DNA of 41,577 nt from Fragilaria crotonensis (taxonomy: Eukaryota; Bacillariophyta; Fragilariophyceae; Fragilariales; Fragilariaceae), in contig JAKSYS010000568.1 of the NCBI GenBank assembly GCA_022925895.1, positions 1 through 41,577 of the forward strand. Direction: 5' to 3'. Below, in pieces: positions 21,630-31,938 of the stretch. The position numbers and the translations under genes were made by a program. Below the pieces are notes generated by a model. It saw only the letters and a list, made by a program, of their open reading frames with translations. It was not told the DNA's origin and made no database searches. Position 1 is the first letter of the stretch; every line of letters starts with the position of its first letter.

Positions 21630-24600
21630 TCACACCAATGGAGGAATATTATCGGGAACTTCGTCCTTCGGAAGTAGTGGAATATCCATTTTTTTGGGTT
21701 CGATCTTTTCAGCAATCAGCAATTCGTTCGCTGGTGATATTGATGTGATAACACTTGGTGGTGGTGTGTTATTTTCCCCATGTCGCTCTTTGTAATTCTT
21801 CAGCATGTTGGCGACCACAGTTTTGCCTTTGATTACCCATTCTTCACGATTTTCCAGAGCAAAACCAAGATATTCGTCGCTGGCGACACCAAACACACCA
21901 CATTCTTTCAGCTTCTTTGCCAAAGGAATGATGTAGTTGTCGAAGAACCATATCTCACCGCCGTACCATCCTTCCGAAGGGTCCGTGGCGGCACGTCCAG
22001 CAAGATACGCAGTGTACATTTCACAAAACAACTTTTCGTTCCATTTGCTGTAGATATGCCAGTGCTGCATTGTGTGAGCGACATCTGATGCTTGAATAAT
22101 GTGCTCAATCACAATGGTAGCCTTGCGGTTCATATCAACGTCAGACATGGAGGAGCACTTGGATTCGTCAAAGGCTGTCGCCCACCGTTTGTCGCGCAAC
22201 TGTTTCAATTCCTTGTCAACAATGTCAGTTGCCATAACAGAGTTGACAACTAGCTGCCGAAAACGGCGTCGCTCCGTTTCCGTTTCGAAGATACAGCATC
22301 GCAAGTCTTGATATTGATCATCCATAAGAATACCCCATGCAATATCCACCGAATTTTGCTCTGCAACGCTCCTGTTGTGATATTTTGCAGCGATTGGTGC
22401 ATTTTCTTTGACAAGTTGAGCGTTTGTGACGCCATAATGATCCACATCGTGGATGAGAGCAGAGAATACAATAGCGAGTTGGCAGAGAGGATCGGAGCTT
22501 ATCCCAAAAGTTGAAATATGTGAAATTCGTTCCATCGACTCAAGACTGTTTTGCACTTCTCCGACGGATTTTCGTCGTCGCAACCGACGCTTCTCTTCAT
22601 CTGGTTGAACAAAGTCGGTCTCGCCTGGAGCAATAATTCGCTTCATCAACTTATTTGCCGAAAGTGTCACATGACTGGCATGTTCCAGATTATGGAATGG
22701 CACATTGCGGTAACAATCTGCGATCCTCGAAATAAAATGATGAAGCTGGCCCTTGACTCTGTCAGAGATTCTGGAGGCATCTGGGACAAGGGTTCCAAAT
22801 CGAATCGAAGCCTCTGAGTAGGTTGGAAAGCTTATAACCTCAGAGACTTCATCAAACGCACAAGTTACCGTATCATCTTCGGTGAACTCGGCTGAGTGAG
22901 TGCTGTTATCCATACGACGTCTGACTTGTTGCTGCGTTCGAATCGAGCGCCACACCACAACCTTCGATAAAAGTTCACCAAATATTTCAACGTTCCAATT
23001 AACCAGTCGGGCTTTTTTATCGGCATCAACTCCATAGCTGTCAATCGTTGTGTTGCCCCATGTGTCAGCAGCCGTCAAAGCCTTGCGCGGCGAATCAAGT
23101 GAACCAGGTGGCTTGGTTTCGGGTGCATCATGATTGTTATCATTGAGACCGCCATGACCATTTCGCCCAGTCTTGGAGGTGGGTGCTCTCTGAGGCCGCA
23201 GCCACCAGGTCTTCATCTCCCCTTACCCTTTGCGTTCACGAGACCCTCACGTTCGGTGAGCCAATGCCCTTCCCGCCCCGTCTAAGAAGCATAGCAGTTT
23301 CTTCTGATACATGAATTCTATTCCGCGTTCCTGTGCTTTCCATGCGACTCGCAGTGTTCATCGTATCTCCAAAGAGTTGGAACCGAGCCTTTTCACCCCG
23401 TAGCACGCCCGCCGTGACTGGACCAGAGTGCAGCCCGACACGAATCGCCAAGTCACTCGTTCCTGGACCCAGGGAAACTTCCAGTGACTTTACTAATTCG
23501 TTCATTTTGAGCAGGCACTCGTACGCGAATCGAGCCATCACCAAGGCGTGGTCCTTTTTGGACACAAAAATGTGAGATAATATGTTCGTACAGTCAATTC
23601 CAGCATCTTTTCAAATCATGCGCACGACACATACCTGATTCGGATCCGGAAGTCCAGTAACTGCAACGTAGCAATCTCCAATTGTTTCGACCTTGAAGAC
23701 ACCAAGCCGGGACGCTAATTCGTCAAACGCGTGATACAGAGTTTCAAGAAGATAAAACACTTGAGAAGGCTCCCTCTCCGAACTCCATGCCGTAAACCCT
23801 GAAATATCCGCAAACATAATCGTGGTTTCTGGAAACAAGTCCGCAATGGGATCATCGAGTCGGTATTGTTCCATATCGACTCTATTTTGACTTGCGCTCC
23901 GATGTAAAAAGGTTCGTAGTCTCGTGGTGGCTGGCTCCGCCACTCGTAGGTCGTCGTTGCTGGCGCGACGGGCAATGGAATCCCATCGTCTCATGGCAAT
24001 TCGTCGTGTTTGTTGCGTCGTCGTCGTCGTCGTCGTCCGATCCTTGGGCATTGTTGTGCCAGTGGATGTGGTCGTGGCAGAGGAGGTTCCTTCTTGTTGT
24101 GCAAAGAGACGATTTCGCACCACTGCGGGGAAGAGAGAATTGACAACATTACGGAAACGAACAGCTTCACCCATGACATGTTGTTGCCGTCTGTGGACCA
24201 GCACATCGTAAAGAGCAAACATTAAAATAATGAATGCAAAAATTACGGCGGACACGGCGGTGTAGATGGCAGGCAAATTCGTCTTGAAGGCAGCCTCGAA
24301 CGATGATGTTGGGTATACAGAAAGACTGTATCCAAAGGTATCCCACGTGTTGCTTCCATTGTTGCTCTGCCAAATTCCAGATGTCATGTTTTGTATCGCC
24401 ACGGCGGATACCTTTGTGGTGACGACATAATTGTCGTATTGAGGGTCATGCAAATCTCCATCTCCGAGGAAGACCACGTACCCATCAAAAATCTCAAACG
24501 ACATGACGTCTCCACCACCAGTCACCAAAACAGCAACGATGGATCCTTCTGATGGTGAGACTGTCTGGAATTGAGTTAGCCAGTCCACATCCAGCTGAAC

Positions 24601-25554
24601 AGCACCGACTACCGACTGAGGTGGTGTGATTTGATTGAATACGGGTGTGGACAGAAGGGACCTGGGAGCGGTTCCCTTCATATCCGACATGATGGGTGTC
24701 ATTTCCTCCATTAAACTGTTGTACATGTCCTGCAATCCTGGAACAGCGTAGTAGTTGGTAAGAATAAATTGCGCATTTTCCGGAGCATTGCTGGTCGACA
24801 ATAAAAAGCCGGGAAAGTAAGGTCCAGGCCCTGGATCTGGAATAAGCGTCCCGTTCGGCCCTGGCATGTAAATGCCATCGGCCAATGTTCGGCAGGCAGA
24901 TGATGATGACGACGAATCAACCGCAGTTGTACAAGACGATGCATCGTTTGGTTGCACAGTCAATTGATTGGCATTCTCCAAAACAAATGCCTCCCACGAG
25001 GCCCGAGTCTCGTCCGTGACGAGTGGAGAAAACAAAATTGTATGCGATCCTGTGATAATGCGATCTCCCTTGAGTCGTAGGTCAAAGTCTGGTAGGAGAG
25101 AGTTTGGCCATGTCTTATTGTAATACTGAGCATCCGATGTCAGGGACACGGAGACGGAAATGGATGTCAGGATTTTCACTTCAAAGATGGTCAAGAAATT
25201 GTCGGTCAATTGGTCTGCAAGAGATTCAAAGTAGGTTTCGAAGAGTGATTGTTCCCTTTGGGCAGTAGATTCGTGAATGAATACCGTTCCCAAGACCCCG
25301 ACAGTCACCAAAACAGCCAAAAAGATTGACCTTTGAATGCAAACTTTCTGAGAATCTTTCTTGACTTGTTCGGTAAACAGGCTGCCTTGCATTTGTACCA
25401 CATTATCCATCCTTCGGCCTTGAGCTGTGTCTGCTCCATGAGCTGGAGTTGGCATCGCTGACAATGCGGACAAGGGCATTGAATAATCATCTTCTTGATT
25501 TAGTTGCAAATCGAACGAGTCTTCTGAGGGATGGAATGATGACCGGCGCTCCAT
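21630..25554 (-). CDS. Receptor-type class III nucleotidyl cyclase-phosphodiesterase fusion (gene 2)
   Basis: Exons 25554-23635 and 23553-21630, with one 81-bp intron. ATG 25554 (MERRSSFH) is chosen because the longer frame begins at TTG. Exon 2 needs one base added in each of two short G runs (plus strand CCC 23267-23269 and CCCC 23219-23222); the protein is then about 1281 residues. TM helices ~73-94 and ~430-452 enclose an extracellular domain with Asn-glycosylation sites, a Ser-rich insert and a late segment like gene 1 ([22 protein letters not shown]). Cyclase ~577-730: [39 protein letters not shown] ~920-1190: [22 protein letters not shown]. The invariant purine-binding Gln is Glu (GEIWFFD; codon at 21954-21956). 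Intact metal ligands suggest catalysis, but substrate affinity may differ. Same domain order as gene 1, so a tandem duplicate, though old to judge by divergence and intron positions. Confidence 0.88.
23554..23634 (-). other. Intron of cyclase-PDE gene 2
   Basis: 81 bp, phase 0, donor CAG|gtatgt, acceptor ccaaaaag|GAC. It joins DPNQ to [10 protein letters not shown], matching the uninterrupted TPNKDHAKTMVRFA of gene 1. The acceptor lacks a pyrimidine immediately before AG but is the only AG that keeps the alignment. Confidence 0.75.
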
Positions 25555-26775
25555 AGTTGCACAAATACTTCTCAATGCTTCTCAATGCTAACGGTAGCTG
25601 ATTACTTCAGGACCAAGGATCAAGACTTGTCGCAGGTAGTATAGTCGGTACTGCAGAAGGGGTCCAGTACTGTGACAGTGTCTTCCAAGCTTGCAGGGAC
25701 AAGTACTTGTGTGATACAATTCTTTGTAATCAATTCCAACAGAGATCCGAGAACAGAGCGCTGTCCAAATTGATCAATGAAGTACAACGAAGGACCTTTC
25801 ACGTATCACCTATTGCAGTAAGGATATAATGCCCGAGTACTGTCACTTGTATAGCAATAGTACGCTTTCGCTCCAAACTTTCACGCTGTGCACCAACTGA
25901 GTGTCCTTGGGTGTTGCGTTGACGTGTTGTACTGATTACTGGTACCTCGTAGCCGTGTGTATTGCTAACAACAATCTTGTATCAATGTAAACACCTGTCC
26001 ACAAACGTTGCACAACACACCGTACACCGATCTTTGATTCAAGATATCAAATTCGTTACCGTGCGCTTTCCAAATTGGTGCTCCTTGGTATGATAATGCC
26101 CGAACAAGTACGAACTCTCTATCACTCTCACTCTCTAACTAGAAGTTGTCCAAAAGATGTAGGAGATGATTCCACAACGGCACACACCTTTTTTCGGATG
26201 GGTACCAACGTGAGGGAGTTTCTGTTGTGGTTGTTGTTACGTAAGCAGCGGAGGCAGCGGCGGAGGCGGCGGCGCAATAAAGGCACTATGATTGCGTGCG
26301 GAGTTTCCAACAACCCGTATGGCACTCCGCGTGTGTTTGTCCATATCCTACTACTACAATACCTACTTGCCAAAAAGTCCAGAGAGCACGTGTTTTGGGT
26401 CATGGGTCATGGGAAGGGTCATTTCATAGTTCTGATTCACGAGATTTCACACTTCGAAGAACCTACAATTAGAGTCATCATGTCCCATTTTCGAACACTT
26501 CTAACCCCAGATAACTATACGAGTACCGGTAGTTTTCAGATTTTGTAACTACACATGTAGTCTGAGTGATGTCGTGTACCATTGAATGTCGTATCCTCAT
26601 CCGAACGACAGTCCACAGACATGGACACCTATGCGTCGGATTTATTGTAGCAAAGGCATATTCACCAAGTGCGACTGATAGAGCCAGTCGCAATGTCCTC
26701 GAATCGAGCTGGCCATCACATGCACCATCGTACGATACGGGAGTAATGACCTCAAATGAATACTGGTACGAAGTA
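25555..26775. other. Intergenic region upstream of gene 2
   Basis: Contains the presumed gene 2 promoter. A 10-bp direct repeat (GCATTGAGAA twice on the minus strand, about 25573-25594) lies just 5' of the ATG. A GC-rich purine run (GGAGGCAGCGGCGGAGGCGG, about 26249) stands out from its surroundings. No gene recognised. Confidence 0.4.
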
Positions 26776-26799
26776 CTAGCATAAACCATATAGTGGGAC
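26776..26799 (+). repeat. Left terminal inverted repeat of the pogo-like element
   Basis: 24 bp starting CTAGCATAAACC directly after TA 26774-26775. Perfect inverse match to 30015-30038; after it the ends diverge (GGGTTTTTTT against TAAAAAAA on the other end). Confidence 0.92.
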
Positions 26800-27039
26800 G
26801 GGTTTTTTTCAAAGAGTACTGGGACTGCATCGTACTCGGTCTGATTTTGAGATAACCATTCACGAAGATCGCCTTTCTATCCGCAAGAGAATGTGTAGGT
26901 AACTCGAAACGAGTAGGGGTTACCGTAGCTAGTTTTTGCAATGGTGGAGTAGTTCTGAAGGTATGATGTCTCCTAGAAGCGAGACAATATTTTGGCGCAC
27001 AACATCATTTCTTTGAAATTAATTACGAGAACTTTAACC

Positions 27040-29685
27040 ATGCCAAGGAAGAGGAAGGCATGTCCTTTGTCCATTGACAATGCATCAGTTAAAGTAGGAA
27101 GACCTTCAAAAGATGGGTGCACCATTGAAGATGCTGTAAAATTGGTGAGTTACTCTTTTAAACGGGCTTTCAAATCACCATTGTGAATTGAGTTTTGATG
27201 CACAACGTATCGATAAGTGAAGGACTCATAATTTTTTTCTACGTGATTTTTGTACCATAAAATTATATGCAGGTCGTATGCAACAAGGTGTCACTCATTC
27301 AAGCGCTTCGTGCTTGTCTGCTCCATGAAAGCGTTACGGTACAAAGCCTTCATTATCATGTGAAAAGGGCTCTTCGGAATGGAGGGATGTGTCTCAGTGG
27401 AAGCCTCAGCAAGAGCAGCAAAGAAGGAATGGTGATTGATACTCACGGCCCTAGTATGACGACAGAGCTAGCAGACGAACAAACCTCTCCTTTGACCGAA
27501 GCATCGTCCTTATCCTTTTCGGATTCTACGAAGCGGATCAGAAAGACATCAAAGCAAGCTAGCACAGCTCGTATTCAGGCGCAACAAGAAAGAGGATTAC
27601 TCTCGTCGCTTTAAAGAGGCTTTCAAAGAAGCCACGAGGATAATCAAAGAAAAGAAGGAAGGCGGGTCGTCGAATGAAACAGCCCAACAAGTTGTAACCA
27701 GGCTCAATGCAGAATACAATCTGAACGGAACAAGGAAGCTTAGTCGAACAACTGTTTATAGAGAAATCAACAAAGGTAATATTGGGATGAGCCCTCCGAA
27801 GAAAGGTCCCGTACCAAAATCCCCGATTTGTTGTTGGATGTTACGGCCGCTCATACTGAGGTATGCCAAGTGGGAACTGATGGGGAATTACGAGGACAGG
27901 AAATAAAGAGAGTACTTGGAGCTGCTGTCTCAGGGACTAAGTATGACAACAAGTTCACTATTGAGTCAGCATGGAGAAAGCTTCGATCCAAGCACCCACA
28001 GCGAATCACAGCAGGAGGCCAGATGTCCGTGGAGGATGCTCGGTCAAAGTGGACAACCCATGATAACTTGCAACAGTGGTTTGATGATGCCAAGAAAGAC
28101 TTGATTTCTACGGGACTTGTGATTGATAGAGAAGTAAGGAATGGCAACGGTGATTTGTTGTCAGAGTTAGATTTTCGTTCTGATCAGGTGACCCGTCGAA
28201 TCATAAACATGGATGAGACACACCACCATGATCTCTCAATCACTGGTGACAAGGGTGGGTCTCGGTCAGTTGTTTATCATAATCCTGATTATCAGAGAGG
28301 TTGCAAGCGAAGTGTTAAGGCGGGTAGGCACGTCACGGGTGTCTACGCAACGAACGCAGCTGGCGAGGCATTGCCTCCGATGTACATTTTCGATTCAGGT
28401 GCAAAGCTGGAGCAGAACTTTCGGGTGAAGACTAAGTGGTTGGAGGGACTTCCCGCCATCAAGGGAAGGTTTGGATGCCCCGAGCTGATTGAGGAGTCAA
28501 GTTTCTATTCTGTGAGAGCTCGAGGTTCCATGGATGACTCGCTTTTCATTGAGTACATCGAGAAAGTAGTGTTGCCACTATACCCCAACATCTCCAAGAC
28601 AACCAAGTTCGATCCTGTGAATGGAAGACTGCTTTGTGGTCCTGTTATTCTCAAAGTTGATTCAGGTCCCGGGCGAATCGTTGCTTCAGAGGAGAGCATC
28701 TCGAAGCGAGCCGACTTCCTTGAAATGGGACTCTACATTCTCATGGGCCTCCCGAATGCGACTAGTGTCCAACAAGAGATGGATGCACTTTATGGGGCTT
28801 TCAAATCAGCAACTTATGCTCGCGGTGAAGTCATCTTGATTGAAAAATGAGAGATCAAGCCAATCATCGAAGCAGAATGCTGGAGGAAGAGGCTGACGAG
28901 GACGATGAAGCCACCGAAGAAGAACAAGCTGATGGTGCCAATACAGGACGCGCCGAGGGTGTCTTGTCTCTTGGGTTTAATGATTTGGCAACAGTGGTAA
29001 ATGGAAGGGAAAATGATGACGTTTCATTGAAGCCATTCGACAAGTGCTTTACCAAAGAAAAAATCCTCGGTTCGTGGAGGAAGGTGGGTTTTGTTCCGTT
29101 TACGAGAAGTTGTCTAAGTAACAAAAGAGTGCGTCATGAATTGGGACAGCAACAGAAAAATCATGCTCTTGAGGAACTCAAGGTGAAGTATGATGACCTT
29201 GTGGCGTTGTCAAAGGACGATGGACTCAATGCTGGAGTATTCTCTGCCACCATTCCCGTTTCTAGTCGTGCGATGAGAGTTGCAAATGATGCAGAGCAGG
29301 TGAAGAAGCTGCTTGAAACGAAAGGCGCCTTATCGGCATCTTCAATCTGGAATGTTTGTGGCAGTCGTATTGGCAATTCAAGGATTACTCTTCAAGCTCA
29401 AAGGCGCAGCTTGCCATCAATGCGGCAAAGCTGCTGCACAGTTGCAGAACAGAAATGATCGGCAACGGAAGATCCTTGCAAACGCACAAAGAGCTCTTGC
29501 AAAGTATCGTTCATGCAGTGAATCACTGACTGATAAAGACTGGGTTGATATCATACGTTGGGTTCTCCTGAGTCAAAGGCAGAGGGGCTTATGAAGGATC
29601 TAAAGAAAAAGCTGCAATTGTTGCGAAGCTCGCAACTCTTGAACGGGAGTGGACGACCTACATACCACTTCCAGAGGCCACCTAG
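27040..29685 (+). pseudogene. pogo-like DDE transposase, frameshifted
   Basis: ATG 27040 (MPRKRKACPLSID). A 128-bp intron (27145-27272, gtgagt...atgcag) joins AVKL to VVCNKVSLIQAL. The N-terminus resembles a Psq/CENP-B helix-turn-helix (VSLIQALRACLLHESVTVQSLHYHV). The catalytic core shows MDETHHHD (first Asp), LKVDSGPGR (second) and LPNATSVQQEMDALYGAFK (third Asp), in the pogo/Fot1 DDD pattern. Frame changes occur near 27585, at A4 27816-27819, at A5 28843-28847 (just after the third Asp, giving a false TGA), and near 29390, 29572 and 29610. The reading ends AAIVAKLATLEREWTTYIPLPEAT at TAG 29683-29685. Between shifts the sequence is clean, so decay is recent or partly due to assembly error. 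Together it would be about 830 residues, long for pogo, with an acidic stretch and a CxxC pair towards the end. Confidence 0.85.
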
Positions 29686-30014
29686 ATGATCAGACCACTT
29701 CTTCTATGTGTTGTGAACAAGTTTAAAGCATTAGGATTAAATTAGATCATTGTCTACCTTGTCGTTACCGTCATCATGGATGTCGTGAATTGTTTTCAAA
29801 GAGTTTTTGTCGTCATTAACACGACAGAAACACGCGCGTCCCACTATTGACCTAAAAAAATTCTGCCCCCAAAATATTCGACTAAACGCATCTCCTCGAG
29901 TATCGCTCCGTTTTCCAAAATTCCTTCACCAGAGGATGCGCAAGAAAATTCTGCGTCGATTCATGTACTGTAGAGTTTTATCCGATGATTTTAAGGCACC
30001 CATTAATTTTTTTA

Positions 30015-30038
30015 GTCCCACTATATGGTTTATGCTAG
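30015..30038 (-). repeat. Right terminal inverted repeat of the pogo-like element
   Basis: GTCCCACTATATGG...ATGCTAG followed by TA 30039-30040. Perfect complement of the left end. Confidence 0.92.
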
Positions 30039-30040
30039 TA

Positions 30041-31938
30041 CGGTATTTCTATAGACACAGCAACACAAGCCCGAGATTCGAATGCCTACATAAAGTTGCT
30101 GTGTGATTTTATTCACACTATATTTCAAAGAGTCCATTTATTTAGCAAGCTCGACCTGCTCGATTAGGGAAAAACGCCCGTCCATCAGTACGCAACCGCT
30201 GGTACTCACTTCCGAGGGCTTGTTCCAGTCAATGTCCCCACCAAACCCACGGGCAGGATTGCTTGCCCTCGTTTCGATGCCGATAAACCGCACCGCATCA
30301 TTGCTGGAATCCACCGAAGCAACGTCACGGCCCGGCGCGAGGCCACCTCGTATTCCAACCGAAAGGCACAGGTACTACTTCGCGCACACAGTACACGCAC
30401 ACGTTGCATACGTCATGGCAGACCATGAACTCCCACCATGGCTGCGCCAATCACTTTCGGTGCCGAGTCTTTCAAGGACTACATGTGACAATTCATGATG
30501 TAATCCAAAGTCATAAGCAAGGATTTCCATAAGACCTGTGCTTTTCACCGATGTCATCCTGTGACATGCCTGCCCGCGTTTTCCCTCCCGTCGTTCGAAT
30601 TGGTTTGTGGTGATGCTATATTATTTCCCATTCCCTCCCATATCTTGATGGTCGACTCTGAGAGTTTTATGTTCCACTGCCTATCTGAGACACCATATGA
30701 CCCTGACTCTCGTTCCGTGTTCGCCCATGGCAATAATGGTTCTATGCCTTGCAACACTCTGTTCTACTCGAATTGGGCCATCTTGGGGAACAGCACTACA
30801 GATTCAGAACCATACTATGTAGCAGTTTCCATAGTATTTTGGGACTTATACTTCAAACTCTTATTACTTCAATTGCACTCTTGCCTGTCATCAGCCAATT
30901 GTAAGGGGAAAAGGTACAAGGTCTATTGTTGAGAAAGCATCTATTCCTCAACACTGTCTGCAACACCCAACTGTCCATGTTGTGAACACTACCAATGCCA
31001 AACACCATTGCCAAAGTGAATTACATACGGTTCTTCGGTATTGGTGGACCACCCAATCTCCCACCAACACCCCCAAGCGCGGTAGGGCTCACTACTTGGG
31101 GGGAGGACGAGATCACACAAAATCCAAGAATTATCCTTGCTGTCACTTCCCCTCTCCATCATTCTTGATGCTTTCCTTTCCCGTTACTGGGTCTGATAAA
31201 CTGTTCCAATTCATAGGTAGTAGCGGATTCTTACCTTCTTGGCAGGGTGAAGTAGTATATAATCAAAGAAAAGGTATGAAAGGGATACTAGAGTAAGAGT
31301 GATTGAAGGTACTGGTTGACACCCATTACCCATTCCTGTGTCATACTATTGAATCAAATCCGCTACGACATCGCCACCAAGTCGACTTACGAAAAAGGAA
31401 GAGTTGAACAAGAAGTTCGTAAGATATATATAACGGCTAGTTGTACGCCGTCCATGAATCGCCAACACACAACACACACGCCTTTCATGTGTAACGGTCA
31501 AAAGTAACCGTACGACCAGCAGTTGGACGGCACATACTTTGCATACCAGTACCAGAGTAGGAAATGCCAATATTTTGCCTACTACTGGAGTATCAGTTTT
31601 CGTACCGTATCGTCCGTACTTAAACTCATCTCGCAGGTACAGTATGTACGACACATACAGCGCATGCAGTGCCTAGCATTGCTGGTCAAACATACAAGAG
31701 AATATCTTCCGAAGGAAGGACAAGACTACGCTTTCCTTTGCTGCTACTGCTGTTGCAAGTCAAGTCATCGCCTGGCGCTGTTGAGTCGCTTTGCATGCTG
31801 ACAAGGAATAAACCAGCACTGTCTTTTGTGTGAATGACTCGTTGATTCGGAATCTATCGACGATACTTGATTGCATATTGCATCTCACACACTCAAAACT
31901 TGGACTTTGCCGACTGCGATATTTTCCAGATCAGAACC
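30041..31938. other. Intergenic; no supported gene; upstream region of the SET-like gene
   Basis: Open frames of 60-131 codons occur on both strands (for example 30103-30498 and 30561-30932 plus), without recognisable domains, splice logic or agreement between frames. The last few hundred bases must include the promoter and leader of the gene starting at 31939, and the ATG context AACCATGG is favourable. No TIR, LTR or tRNA recognised. Confidence 0.4.

Larger units (their letters stand above)
26776..30038 (+). mobile_element. pogo-like Tc1/mariner DNA transposon, about 3.26 kb
   Basis: Perfect 24-bp terminal inverted repeats at 26776-26799 and 30015-30038 begin CTAGCATAAACCATATAG and end TGGGAC. 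TA dinucleotides flank both ends (26774-26775, 30039-30040), the target duplication of the Tc1/mariner superfamily. It encloses one transposase-derived gene with an HTH-like N-terminus and a DDD-type catalytic core, as in pogo/Fot1 elements. The TIRs are intact but the transposase is frameshifted, so this copy is probably non-autonomous unless the breaks are assembly errors. Confidence 0.9.

Noticed and set aside
26075-26548. 157-codon ORF upstream of gene 2
   Set aside because: Arg run comes from a GC-rich purine tract; no domain, no splice or start support.
30071-30490. Possible tRNA or conserved gene near GATTCGAATGCC
   Set aside because: The T-arm-like word has no matching acceptor stem or anticodon arm around it, and the overlapping ORFs show no domain.
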